Positions 42,246 to 52,600 are shown, counted from the stretch's first letter. The stretch: 64,000 bases of DNA from Crambe crambe (GCA_963924555.1 OZ004582.1:372001-436000), one strand, 5' to 3'. Numbers and translations are program-made. The notes: a model not told the origin generated them from the sequence alone.

Positions 42246-42286
42246 CACCCTGACGAAGACTAGACCTACTAGTTGAAACGTTGGTG
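42246..42286 (+). ncRNA. Candidate minimal hammerhead ribozyme
   Basis: Core CTGACGA at 42250-42256 (CUGANGA) and GAAA at 42275-42278. Stem I: CACC (42246-42249) pairs with GGTG (42283-42286). Stem II: GACTAG (42258-42263) pairs with CTAGTT (42269-42274), one G-U pair, loop ACCTA, with A42257 bulged. Stem III is reduced to the self-complementary ACGT (42278-42281), as in minimal type I hammerheads that act as dimers. The predicted cleavage triplet is GTT (42280-42282), which fits NUH. All conserved core positions are present; the bulged A and short stem III are departures. Confidence 0.55.
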
Positions 42287-42520
42287 TTTCTTTTTTCAAA
42301 AAAAAGAATTTTTTACCTGCTATATCTCTCTACTCTATTTACTACCGGCTATCGAACTGTGGCAGAGACCACTCTGCTTTGTTTTATCAGATGCAGAACT
42401 TCATTTACCAGAACTTTCCTACCACCAGACTTACCAAGAACAATGGCAACAAGAACAACCAAAAAGAACTACCCAAAGAAGAATACAGGCGTGGGTTCGC
42501 TCAATACAAAACTTGATGCA

Positions 42521-42541
42521 CTAGCCCTAGCCCTAGCCCTT
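42521..42541 (+). repeat. (CTAGCC)3, telomere-like hexamers at an insertion border
   Basis: Three units of CTAGCC, one base away from the metazoan telomere complement CTAACC. They lie exactly at the junction between the retroelement end and the hAT pseudogene. Confidence 0.7.
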
Positions 42542-42549
42542 GTGCCTGT

Positions 42550-43040
42550 AAATAAAGGCAATACTGAATGGAAAAACATCAGATATACCTCTGTCATTGG
42601 ATCTTCAAATGCTTCCTGCAACCTTTTGAATCTTGCTTGTGATTCAGAACTAGATAAAAAATAGGAACGCAAAGCAGCAAACTGCATCAAACTTCTCTCA
42701 ACCGCTCGGTGTAAGCTTAACCAACGAGTGGAAATATGTTTTATCATAGACCTGTATTCTTGATCACAAAAAGTGCAATATGATTGCAAAGTATTCTTGC
42801 GTTTGGTGGATTTGTCAAACCAATAGTATACTGCCAAACACTTCACCAGATTTCTGAGCAGCATTATGCAGTATATGACATGGACACCCATTGAAATAGA
42901 TAGCTGAATTCCTGGCCAAAACTTTAGTTTTTATTGAGTCTCTCACACCAACATTCACAGAGGTATTATCAACACCTACCGAAGTGCATAAATTCCATGG
43001 GTTTTCTGAACCTTTTCTGAACTTTTTTCAACTATTCTAC
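42550..43040 (-). pseudogene. hAT transposase, RNase H-like region
   Basis: The minus strand reads WNLCTSVGVDNTSVNVGVRD, then ARNSAIYFNGCPCHILHNAA and, after a frameshift near 42850, YYWFDKSTKRKNTLQSYCTF and IKHISTRWLSLHRAVERSLM followed by FLSSSESQARFKRLQEAFED. These are central blocks of hAT-superfamily transposases of the kind found in vertebrate ZMYM/ZBED-like proteins; CxxCHxxHN and TRWLS are conserved near the catalytic core. The C-terminus is cut at 42550 by the retroelement end and the N-terminus at 43040 by the tnp2 element. Confidence 0.8.
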
Positions 43041-43059
43041 AGTTTCAGAAAGAGCAATG

Positions 43060-44970
43060 GTGGCACTTATTGGGTTCCTTAGAACTCTTCTCAAGTACTT
43101 CGCAAAAATATCTGAAAATGTTATTATTAAAGTCACTACACACAATAAGAAAACATTTCCAATTTTCAGAAGATGATATAACAGACTATGTTGTATGCCC
43201 GAAATGCTATAAACTCTATTGTAAGAAAGATTGCATTATTACTACAGTGAAATCTAAAACATGTGATTATGTGGAATTCCCAAAACATCCCCACGCTTCT
43301 AAATGGGAGTACTATTGAAGCAAATAAATGTAGGTGGCAAGCCTAAATTAGTTCCTTGAAAATCCTTCATATATACCATAGGGTCATTAAAGGTATTGGA
43401 AAACTTATAAATAAACCTAACTTTCTAGAGATGTGTGAGCACTGGAGAAACCGACCATCTAAATTGCCTGAAAATATACTCGGTGATGTTTATGAAGGAA
43501 GAGTTTGGATAATAGACCCTTTTTAGCTCTGCCCAACAACCTTTGCTTATGCCTAAATATTGACTGGTTCAATCCATATGATGAAACTCCATATTCAGTT
43601 GGAGCAATATATCTTATTGTTTTGAATCTTCCCAGAACTGAACGTTACAAACGATATCATTCTTGTAGGCATAAAAAAACCTGTAACCACCTATGATATC
43701 ATGGTGTGACCCTGCAGTTGTGACTTGCCTGCAACTAGGAAGGTGTGCGGTTTTCAAAACTTCAATAATTTCGGTGTCTGAAAGAATTTCCAACAGAGAG
43801 CTTTGGGAAAAAACCAGACTATGGAGGATATGACTACGAAAATTGGACTCTACGAGACACTGAAACTCATAAAAGTAATGCATTAAAATGTAAAGAAGCT
43901 GAAACTGCTACACTTAGGACTAAGATTGAGAAGTCATATGGAGCTAAATACTCAGAACTTATAAATTTGCACTTCTTTGATGTCACTAAATATAAAGACA
44001 TGGAAAGATCAAACTAAAATAGGACGAATTCCTAGAAAGGTTAGTGAGGTTTTGTATCATTTACAGCAGACAAATGGAAAAATTGGATACTTATTTATTC
44101 TGCATTTTCACTTCATGGTATGATCCCTGAGGATCATTTGGCTTGCTGGTATTTATTAGTAGACAGCTGTCGGCTGCTGTGTCAGCTTGTGCTCACCAAA
44201 GAACAAGTTAAAAAGGCACATGAGTTGCTGGTGAAATTTTGTAAGTCCTTTGAAACTCTTTACGGATCCAAGCACTGTACACCTAATATGCATATGGCAT
44301 GTCACCTGCAGGAATGCATACTTGATTGGTGCTTCCCATTTGAACGCTACAATGGGTTACTTGAAGGACTTCAGAAGTCCTGGAATGGGCCTGAAAAACA
44401 AATGTTCCAAAAATTCTTGAACATGCAATACATCGATTCTCTACAACATACAAGGGAATATAAATTGATGCTGTTTGCCAAGGAAATGATCAACTCCTGT
44501 TGGTAGCTACAGTTCGTTTGATCAAACAACACTTCAAGATTTGACCACAATCATGTATATTCATTATTCACATTGCTTAGTATCTTCACTTGACTGTACA
44601 GCAGTTGCTGGAGCCACTATATGAGAAATGTTTGACTGATGGAGAGATGTATTATGAATCAAAACAGATGATTATTAATGGGGAAGAATTATATATACTA
44701 AGTCACATTCAAGTAAATCTACACTGATTGCTGCTCACTGGATTGGTGTGTCTGGGATCGACCCTCATGGAGAGGCACCACTCAGGATCAGATAGTTCTT
44801 GATAATGAAAATACATTATCACACATATTGGTCCGTGTAAATTTCTTCCATTCTTCAGTAACCTGTTGTTCTTCAGTATATGAAACAGGATCACCGGCGT
44901 GTTTTATGCCAGTGTGTAGAATTGCTGGTCGGTGTGCATTGATTATTAATTTTCTTTGGTATAAGTCTGT
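43060..44970 (+). pseudogene. tnp2-family transposase (En/Spm-like)
   Basis: In order on the plus strand: a zinc-finger region (DYVVCPKCYKLYCKKDCI; FPKHPHASK), FLEMCEHWRN-like and LPENILGDVYEGRVW, NNLCLCLNIDWFNPYDETPY followed by SVGAIYLIVLNLPR, KPDYGGYDYENWTLRDTETH, KIEKSYGAKYSELINLHFFD, then the long frame MIPEDHLACWYLLVDSCRLL, CTPNMHMACHLQECILDWCF followed by PFERYNGLLEG, and a C-terminal stretch (GVSGIDPHGEAPL, then VNFFHSSVTCC and CRIAGRCALI) to about 44970. This is the full domain order of tnp2-type transposase-domain proteins of fungi and early animals. Many frameshifts and stops; the best open part is 44120-44506. Flanked by a hAT piece and Gypsy E. Confidence 0.75.
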
Positions 44971-45117
44971 AGATCAATTGATAGGCAGATGACAACAGAT
45001 ATAGTTCACACAAAACACAACCATAAAATAGCACATGGACTAACTCTGAGGTCAAGGGTCAGTATGTCTAGCTAGGTAAAGGGTCTCTGCCACATTACTC
45101 CCCCTCCAGTGAACATG

Positions 45118-46700
45118 TTAGGGAACGAAATCGATGAAGTGTTTTGGCCAGTGCACACGGCGTCCCGATCTGGTAGATCGGACAACTGGTTCAGAGGGTC
45201 CTGCCGATTGAGGGGAGGTAGACGATGGAGAGACAGTGTGTTGTGTAGGTGATAAAGTGGAGGGAGTGATGGAGTCACTTGGGCCATCGATATGGGCAGG
45301 CTTCAAGCGGTCAATGGACACGGTATCATGATGACCCTTAATATCAAGGGTGATGAATTTTGAGTCGCGCTTGATGACTTTGTAGGGGCCATCATATGGC
45401 TGCTGCAACGGGGTCTTGGTGGCATCGTGTCGCACAAAAACATGAGAGACAGAGGAGAGGTCCTCACTGACATAGGGGTGTGGGCGTGGGGATTGACGAG
45501 TGGGAACTGCACGTAAGGTCTGCATGGCTGTCTTTAGTTTCTCTACATAGTTGCTCTGATCGATTCCCCTGTCCTTGCAAGGTGTGAAAAATTGACCAGG
45601 CAGACGCAAGCTGGTTCCATACACCAGTTCGGCAGCAGTGCACTTCAGGTCATCCTTGAAAGCTGTCCGAACTCCCAGAAGTACCAGTGGTAGGGCTTCC
45701 ATCCAACTCTCTGGCTGTGGCTGTGCTTTCAGGGCGGACTTTAAATGACGGTGAAAGCGTTCAATAAGGCCATTGGCAATGGGGTGGTAGGCTGTGGTAT
45801 GAAGGTGTTTGGTTCCGAGCAGTCGAGTGAATAATTGGCGTCCCCGATCAGTTGTCACGGCGGAGGGAATCCCAAATCGTGAGATCTGGGATTTGGTGAT
45901 AGGCGCGGACAAGGTCCAGCTTAGAGAAAATACTGCAGCCATGTAGTGCGGCAGTGAAGTCTTGAATTTGGGGAACGGGGTAGCGATCGGGAATGGTGAT
46001 TTTGTTCAGAGCCCGGTAATCGCCACAGGGGCGCCAGTCCCCAGGGGTCTTTTTGGGTACCATGTGGAGTGCCGATGCCCAGTCACTGGAAGATGGTTGG
46101 ATTATGCCCAACTCCAACATGTGTTCGAACTCCTGGCGAGCAATATGCAAGCGTTCGGGTGACAGGCGGCGAGGGCGAGTGGATACATATGATGAGTGAC
46201 GGTGTGTTTGGGGGGTTGATTGATGGGTTGGGGTTGCGTGAGAAGGGGAAAAGTAGAGAGAAGGGCTTCAAACTCGTTGGCAGGGGTGTGTGGAAGGATG
46301 GATGGGCGTGGTGAGGTTACTTGGGACGTGATACCTTGAATGTGTAAGTGTGTGGTAGAATCAATGAGACAGGTGTGATTCATGTCAACAAGGAGGTGAA
46401 AATAGTGGAGGAAATTGGCACCAAGGATGGGTTGCTCAACATCGGCTATGATGAAAACCCAGCGAAAGGTGCGACGAAGTCCAAGGTCGAGGGTAAGGGA
46501 GCGGGTACCGTAAGTCGCGATTGGGGAGCCATTGATAGCCTGCAGGGTCAAATTTGCATGTGAACATTTACGCTCGGTGCGAGATGGTGGTAGAACGCTC
46601 ACCTCAGCACCCGTGTCCACTAGAAAACGGAGACCACAGGAACGATCGGAGATGTAAAATAGGCGACTTGGTACCAGGCCAGGAACGCCCGTCGCCGCTA
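45118..46700 (-). pseudogene. Gypsy E pol: protease, RT N-half, integrase C-half
   Basis: Protease: RFLVDTGAEVSVLPPS with the catalytic Asp, and [58 protein letters not shown] and [13 protein letters not shown]. At about 45885 this fuses to the integrase core ([38 protein letters not shown]) and a complete C-terminal region (PYDGPYKVIKRDSKFITLDI; DRLKPAHID) ending at 45118. The YxDD motif, thumb, RNase H and integrase zinc domain are deleted. The integrase frame itself is open for 274 codons, the longest in the window, but lacks its first catalytic Asp block. Confidence 0.85.
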
Positions 46701-46729
46701 GCGACTGGTCTGGTCGTTTAACCCTAGTC

Positions 46730-47270
46730 CTAGTCGGCAAGGTGGGCGACACTTGGTAGCAACATTCCCAAAACGCTGGTGATACCAGCATATGGTAGAG
46801 TCGTCGGAGACTGGAGTGTGGCGGGCAGGACTGGGGGAGCGTCGACGGGCTGGGGTGGGTGAGCGATGGCGGGGGTCTCTGGACCTGGAGTAGAGGGAAA
46901 GAGACTGTACCAGCTTCTTGAGCTGGCGCACCTCAGCACGAAGGGAGTCTATCTCAGACGAAGAAGACACTGAAGGTGCATGTACAGCTGCTATGGAGGG
47001 TGTGGATACCTCCATAATGCGGTCTGCCATCTCGGCCAGGTTGTCCAGGGTGATGCTGCTGGCTGAAGGTGCTAAGACCATACGAACATTGCCGGGGAGA
47101 CGCTGCAGAAACAATTCACGAAGGATGGCGTCATCAGTGCCTCCACCACACCAGAGCTGGCGCATACGGCGGAGGAGCTGCGAGGGCTTGCTGTCTCCAA
47201 GCTCGAGTTCATTAAGAAGCCGCTGTAGCTTCTGTTGATTGGCATGGGTAGAAAGATGCGTACTTTGCAA
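46730..47270 (-). pseudogene. Gypsy E gag, C-terminal part
   Basis: Reads LQRLLNELELGDSKPSQLLR, LFLQRLPGNVRMVLA, a Ser-Arg-rich linker and a degenerate zinc-knuckle-like CWYHQRFGNVATKCRPPC. Copy G has the equivalent CFYHWKFGSSAKKCQPPC and LGDSKPSTLMDEML, so the two belong together. The N-terminal capsid half is lost at the 47275 border, where the sequence changes to Helitron-associated DNA. The C-x-Y-H...K-C-x-P-P-C arrangement differs from the standard CCHC knuckle and is typical of a subset of Gypsy families. Confidence 0.75.
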
Positions 47271-47599
47271 CAGTTAGTTTGAGCACCCTGAACCGAATCT
47301 TCAAAGACACCCAAAAGAAGAACTTCGACAAAGGCCATAATGCAAGAAAATTCCCAGTATGACCAGGTCACGCACAAGTGCACTTCCTCGTCCTCACACT
47401 TGAAAAGGGAGATGTGATATAATGACTTAATTATCATCATCACTATTTTATGGTTTGTATGCTTACTATATTATTGATGTCTCATGCCATGCGACTCAGT
47501 TGTGTCCTATCTTGACTTAATTATCATCATCACTATTTATCTTGACTATTATTGTGTGAAGGATACGGTGCGGCTGACTTTGTTGCCCCATACCACCAC

Positions 47600-49290
47600 G
47601 ATGTGACTGTATTGGTTCAAGCAAAGAAGCAGGTTGATTGCTATGGTGGACACTCTGGGAATTCCAACGGTGTTATTTATACACAGTGCTGCTGACAGCA
47701 GCAGAGCAGCTCGAGCCGCAGCAGGAGAACCCTGCAATTGCTGACTGGTTCTTCTACCACCGCATAAGGAAATTCATCGACATTTTCTACGTCGGTGTTC
47801 TTGGGGCTGTCGACTATTGGTATAGATTTGAGTAGCAGCATCGTGGAAGTCCTAATGTGCACGGCACGGCGTTGCTTGGTTTAAGGCTTCTCCAGATGTG
47901 GTGAAGTTGTTGTCTACCAAAGATGACACAGCAGTGGAGGAGGTTACGAGCTATGCAGATGCATGAACCCTGCTGATGGAAGGATTTTCAAACCTGATTG
48001 CCACTTGCCAACGTCACACTCAGTATTCGACTGCTTACTGCTTGAAGAAGAAAAGAGATGGCACTGTCGATTAATATCCCAAAGACCTGGAGCCAGTGAC
48101 AAGAATTGTCACCAATGTGGATGGCGAGCCTAGCTTGCTGATACGGCGCAATGACCCCTTGCTCAACAGCTACAATCCTCTGCGTGGAGAGCGAATGGTA
48201 TCACGGAGGAGAGTCCTCAACTACCGTGCAAAGTATGCCACCAAGCCAGAACCCCGCTCCAAGGCTCTGAAGTCCGTCTATGGGAACATGATGAAGAGCC
48301 TCAAGGATGATGGAAGCGCACTGAAAGTGGTGCAAAAGTTAATGATCAGTAGCGTTGGAGAAAGGGATTTTTCTGCCCAGGAGACCCGTCATCTAATCCT
48401 GTATAGAGCCTTTGTTGTGTTGAGCTTGAATCAGCTTGAAGATCGACTAGAGGAGAATGAGAGCGTGACTGTGGACTCATAGTTGGACTACTACTGCGCT
48501 CGTCCCAGCACCCCACAATTCAAGGTCCCAATTATAAGCAGTACTGCAGACAGAAACTCATACTGTACCGGCCATTCAGAAGAACTTCTTGGAACTTCTG
48601 ACACTTGTTCAGTCCTGCACTGTTCCAGCATCCCTGGCAGACGACATTCTCATTACAAGATTATTATAATTATGATGCACTGCCAACATCAACAATGCAG
48701 GACTGGATGCTGATCTGCCAGTACAATCCAGAGTTTCCTCAGTCTGCAGTAGATGGTCACTTGCAGGAAAAACATATCCTGACCTCCTGGAAATGCCATC
48801 GTTTATCGCTCAGCAGTGTCAGCAGTATGCACCACCAGTGTCAACAAGCACAAATGTCAACCCCAGTTGCCTTCAAGGAAAGCAGCTGTAGTGCGTGAGC
48901 ACTTTGAAGCAAGAAAGTCAAGCTGCTAAAAAAGCCAAGCCCCACTCAGGATGGTTGTGTCCGGTACCGCAGGAACTGGAAAGTCCTATCTCATCCAGTG
49001 CCTCAAGTTGCTCCTGAAGGAGCATCTCATGGTTGCAGCTCCAACAGGCATGGCGGCTTTTAATGTGGATGGCTACACTCTTCATTCGCTATTGAGCCTT
49101 CCCATCAGGGGAGACTTCTTGAGGGTAAGTGACTCCAGACTATTCAGCAGGTGTGGAATTCATCATCAATGAGATGTCGATGGTAGGAAGGAAGCTCTTC
49201 GGCCAAGTGGATCAACGCCTGGGACAGGTGTATCCTCACAGATCTGAAGAGTTCCTTGGAGGATCTTGAGATTAGTTGCCTGGTGGTACG
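47600..49290 (+). pseudogene. Helitron Rep-helicase (RepHel), decayed
   Basis: Rep part: MVDTLGIPTVLFIHSAAD, ADWFFYHRIRKFIDIFYVGV, YWYRFE-stop-QHRGSPNVHG, DLEPVTRIV, NDPLLNSYNPL and YRAKYATKPEPRSKALKSVY followed by LKVVQKLMISSVGERDFSAQ. The HUH motif, normally HVH after QHRGSP, reads NVH here, and a TAG replaces the preceding Trp. Helicase part: CARPSTPQFK, QYNPEFPQSAVDG, then MVVSGTAGTGKSYLIQCLKL (Walker A), VAAPTGMAAFNVDGYTLHSL, and after a break VEFIINEMSMVGRKLFGQVD (Walker B region). Motifs III-VI are missing after 49270. Such proteins nick and unwind for rolling-circle transposition; this copy is inactive. Terminal TC...CTRR ends were not located. Confidence 0.85.
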
Positions 49291-49299
49291 GTCGACTGC

Positions 49300-50290
49300 A
49301 AAGGGGTCGTGTCCTCATTGCTTATTCTCATGAGCGATAATAACGTGGTCATTATCGGTGACGTCATCTGTAGCGTCCAACCTGGCTTGAATCCTCTCCT
49401 ATTTTTAACTTGCATATCTTACTCTTCGGTGTTGCTTTACCGCTGCCCTTGACGTGGGTGGCAACTAGGCAACTCCGGCTTTCTGTACTGTCTATCCGGC
49501 GATTCTGTGTTGCCACCAAGTGTTAGAGGTCACTTCTCCGTAGCGATCCCTTTGTTCTAGCTTTCTCGGTAGTAGGAAATCAGAATTTCAAATCACAAAA
49601 ACTGGTCAACAGCAAAAGCATGAAATTAAAGAAACACATGCGTGTAGCTATTGAGTCAGGTGATTTTTAAAGGTGACATCATAATTATGTATGACTGTGC
49701 AATCAAGTCAGGTAACATGGTAAACAACTTTACTGTGGTCATTAAGCATGATTGTAATCACTCGTATCGCTGGAGTCTTAGCCAATTCTAACAGGTCACT
49801 AATTCCACTTGGGTCACTGTAGTGAATTTCCCTTCTACCCACCCACAAAGTAAGTAAGTGGGCAAAAAGTTGTTCACTTATGAGATAATAGAATTGTGAT
49901 AAAACTAAAATCTAACAAAAATCAAGGAAACTAACAATTATATAAAAAAAAGTATGCATTGAATAAGATTTATCGCCCGTTTTTTGTACTTGGTATGTGA
50001 TCGACTCTTGAATAAAAAAAGCCACAACAATCAAACAAAAAAATAAACAACAGAAAAAATTGGTTAATGGTTACACGTCTTGACATACAGTTTCGGCATG
50101 GGCAGACAACGACTGGCAAGTAATATAAACTAGAAAAATAAAGTCCCACGTTAACTTATAATGAACTGTCAATCACGTGCATGACTCTCACAAAAATGAT
50201 GTCATCAATAATGGACATGGCGATAAAAGAGGATGAAATAAGCCCCGTTTACACGAGCCTTCTATCCGGATTCATATCCGGGTAGAGATC
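49300..50290. other. Region without recognisable genes
   Basis: No conserved coding on either strand. The right end (50240-50300) has GCCCCGTTTACACGAGCCTT, a word reminiscent of MITE or Harbinger ends of the GGGCCCGTTTACAC type, just ahead of the Harbinger fragment. Confidence 0.4.
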
Positions 50291-50300
50291 CAGGTAACTT

Positions 50301-50615
50301 TTGTCCACACGTGAATTTTCTCATCGAGGTGCTCTACATTTGGAATTTGGTGTGTCAAAGTCCACAGTGTGTGTAATAGTAAAAGAAGTGTGTTCCTGTA
50401 TTGTTGAGTTGCTATTACCGGACTACATCAAAGTACCTACAGGAAGTGCCCTGAAAGCTGGTTTTAAAAGTGACCATGGTTTTCCTCAGCTGTTGATGGA
50501 ACTCATATTCCTATTTTATCACCATATGAATTACTATAATCGTAAGGGGTAGCACTCTATTGTTATGCAAGGTGCAGTTGACAATAAGGGTTGTTTATTG
50601 ATGTGTATATTGGTT
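50301..50615 (+). pseudogene. PIF/Harbinger nuclease (DDE_Tnp_4) fragment
   Basis: Reads ALHLEFGVSKSTVCVIVKEV followed by CSCIVELLLPDYIKVPTG, then GFPQ, PILSPYEYYNRKG-like and HSIVMQGAVDNKGCLL across a frameshift. The helix-turn-helix-like GVSKSTV, the FP-x-G block and the YYNRKG...MQG-V-D motif are in the order of Harbinger nucleases; the second catalytic Asp region is MQGAVDN. The first Asp motif (the CxGA-x-DG block after GFPQ) is altered. The frame stops being Harbinger near 50610 and becomes Gypsy reverse transcriptase. Confidence 0.7.
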
Positions 50616-50624
50616 GGCCTGGTA

Positions 50625-51684
50625 AAGTGCATGATGGATTATAGGCGATTAAATGCAGCGACTCCAGTAGATGCATATCGTATGCCTAGGACAGACAAAT
50701 CAATTGATAGGCTAGGAAAAGCCACGACACTGGATTTATCAAAGGGATACTGGTAAGTACCTATGAAAGAGCAGGATAAGGCAAAGACAGCTTTCACTAC
50801 TCCAACTGGGCTATTTCAGTTTTTTACAGTTATGCCTTTTGGTTTGAGTGGTGGTGGATGGGGATTAAAACGGTTTACAGGAGTTTACTTGGATGTGATA
50901 TTTAGTGAGATGTGGCCAGATCATGTACAACATGTGAGGAAGTACTGCTTCGATTGAGGGGAAATGGAAACTACGAAGTGTCAATTCGGAATGAAAGATC
51001 ATGTACAACATGTGAGGAAGTACTGCTTCGATTGAGGGGAAATGGAAACTACGAAGTGTCAATTCGGAATGAAAGAATGTTATTATTTGGGGCGTTGAAA
51101 ATGGCCAGGTTAGGCCAGATCCAGAGAAATTGAGGGAATTTCCAGTACCACTGACTAAGGAATTTTTGGGCTTGACAGTATAGTGGGAACTATGCTACAA
51201 TAGCAGCACCATTGTCTGATTTGACAAAGACTGGAGTGTGAGCAAGCATTTAAAACATTGAAGGTGGTGTTGTGTTGGTATCCAGTGTTAAAAAATCCAG
51301 ATTTTACAAGGAAATTTATTTTACAGACTGATGCATCAAATAGGATAGTTGGGGCGGTGCTGAGTCAGTTGGACGAGGAAGGAAGGGACAGACCAATTGC
51401 CTATTTCAGTAGGAAACTGTTGCCACGGGAGGAGAGGTTCTCCACGGTGGAACAGGAGTGTTTGGCAATTAAACTGGGAGTGGAAGCATTCAAGGTGTAT
51501 CTCATGGGGAGATATTTTGTCATTCAGACGGACCATAGATCACTTGAACAGGCTGAAAGAGACCAACAACCGATTAACACGATGGAGTTTGGCACTGCAG
51601 CCATATACTTTTGAAGTTCAGCACAGAGCTGGAAAGAACAATGGTAATGCAGATGCATTATCTCGAGGAGCAATAGAGACATGA
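50625..51684 (+). pseudogene. Gypsy copy F pol remnant (RT and RNase H)
   Basis: RT: MDYRRLNAATPVDAYRMPRT, ATTLDLSKGYWQVPM-like around a stop, KTAFTTPTGLFQFFTVMPFG, then the VYLDVIF segment where YxDD should be (read as YLDV, the second Asp lost). A 78-bp tandem duplication follows. RNase H: NPDFTRKFILQTDASNRIVG, DRPIAYFSRKLLPREERFST, VEQECLAIKLGVEAFKVYLM, QTDHRSLEQ, and in the next frame RAGKNNGNADALSRG. A stop at 51684 ends it where the integrase should begin; a purine-rich PPT-like tract and LTR-like sequence follow instead. Confidence 0.8.
50918..51073 (+). repeat. 78-bp tandem duplication in RT
   Basis: Copies at 50918-50995 and 50996-51073 are essentially identical. The unit is 26 codons long, so the frame is unaffected. 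It covers the segment after the RT active site. Confidence 0.95.
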
Positions 51685-51689
51685 TAAAT

Positions 51690-51960
51690 GCAGGAAAAGG
51701 GGAAGGAGCACTAGGAACATGACTGTAAACTTACTTCGTTGGTTCATTAAGTAATAACAGATACTTAATCTCATTAGTTATTTAATACAGTAATCTTATT
51801 GGCTTATTTTAGCATTATTGTATCAACCAATCACATTCATTTTTGTGAACTAGCTTTAAAAGGCAGATGCTTAGAGAGTTCTGCTTGAATTCAAATTATC
51901 CTTAGCACCAAAAACTCAGTAAAATACTCGGCTTCTTGCTGTTCGCTCTGTGATAAGCAC
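51690..51960 (+). repeat. Putative 3' LTR of Gypsy F
   Basis: A purine tract, AGGAAAAGGGGAAGGAG (51692-51708), is followed by TGACTGTAAACTTACTTCGT from 51720. Inside lies TTTAAAAGGCAGATGCTTAG, a possible TATA-like element, near 51854. No second LTR copy was seen in the window and the right border is uncertain. Confidence 0.4.
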
Positions 51961-51961
51961 G

Positions 51962-52160
51962 CTACTTACCGTCGTGCGAGCCGGTTGCCGGTGGAGTAGC
52001 CGTGGCTGGTGGGATGGCAGTGGCTGGTGGGGTGGCGGCAGCTGGAATACCTGGAATGATGGCGGCTGGAGGAGTAGCGGCGGTAGGTGGGCTGGCAGAG
52101 TAACGGCAGTAGGAGAAACGATGGCGGCTGGTGGTGTGACTATGGACGCTGGATGACTAC
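51962..52160. repeat. GC-rich imperfect tandem repeat (Pro/Ala on the minus strand)
   Basis: Variants of GGTGGGGTGGCGGCAGCTGG recur. On the minus strand this would encode Ala-Thr-Pro-Pro repeats, on the plus strand Gly/Trp-rich nonsense. No flanking domain recognised. Confidence 0.6.
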
Positions 52161-52426
52161 GTGTCTCTAGTAGGTTTGTGATTATTCACTTGGCTTTGCT
52201 ATAAAGGCTGGTCAGACATTAAGCAGTTTGGGCCTCTCCAGTAATGTTCGAAGGGGTCATAACTTCCCTTATCCAAATCTTTCCTTATATTATAAGTAAC
52301 TGACTCAATATTTTAATCCATAGGAAATGTCAGGAAGAGCAAAGTAGATGTTGGCGTGTATGAAACTGGTAGTCATTGTGGGCACATTGCATGTGTTAGT
52401 TCCACTTACGTAGACATCAAACCCAC

Positions 52427-52600
52427 ATGATACCTGAAGAAACAAATAGATATGCAGGGGAAGTCCTGTCTCCTCTCAAGAAGGAAAAGTGGCAACCTGT
52501 TACCACCAAGGAGTATGAGGCTTTCTTGGGGTTCAATATCCTTATGGGTATAAATTCCCTTCCAGATTGCTTCCTACTGTGGCATAGGAGGCTACAATGA
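52427..52600 (+). pseudogene. piggyBac transposase scrap (57 codons)
   Basis: ATG at 52427 to TGA at 52598 reads PEETNRYAGEVLSPLKKEKW, then TTKEYEAFLGFNILMGINSL followed by PDCFLLWHR. This matches the N-terminal domain of piggyBac-type transposases (ETNRYA...W...T..E...F.G..I.MG...LP...W). The catalytic DDD domain is absent. Region 52160-52420 upstream shows no further homology. Confidence 0.65.

Larger units (their letters stand above)
41824..42545 (+). mobile_element. Retroelement end (Penelope/retrozyme-like) with promoter and ribozyme-like core
   Basis: A C-rich segment sharply different from the satellite before it. It carries two CCAAT boxes, a TATA box, a hammerhead-like core and, after a T/A-rich stretch, a short weakly coding part (MATRTTKKN-like, about 42440). 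It ends at three TAGCCC units, beyond which a minus-strand hAT pseudogene begins. Hammerhead motifs in LTR-like ends are known from Penelope-like elements and retrozymes; no reverse transcriptase is present here, so this would be a non-autonomous or solo end. Class assignment is inferred from the motif, not from protein. Confidence 0.45.
44990..47275 (-). mobile_element. Gypsy retrotransposon copy E with 3' LTR start, internally deleted
   Basis: The minus strand contains partial gag, protease, RT and integrase. Downstream of the integrase stop lies a polypurine tract (ACTGGAGGGGGAGTA, 45096-45110 complement), then TGTGGCAGAGACCC (from 45094 downward), a plausible 3' LTR start with the canonical TG. 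The LTR seems to be cut by the tnp2 element near 44980. The 5' LTR, primer site and gag N-terminus are missing. Same family as copy G (57.2-59.4 kb), judged by gag and integrase similarity. Confidence 0.8.

Noticed and set aside
42521..42541. True telomere or interstitial telomere
   Set aside because: Only three units and one base different from the metazoan repeat.
42357..45094. TGTGGCAGAGACC shared between the retroelement at 42.36 kb and the Gypsy E LTR start as evidence of a common LTR
   Set aside because: Only 13 bases match and the following sequence diverges at once; treated as chance or a shared primer-like word.
51950..52156. Gly/Trp-rich ORF
   Set aside because: It is the sense reading of a GC-rich tandem repeat; the complementary Pro/Ala reading is equally open.
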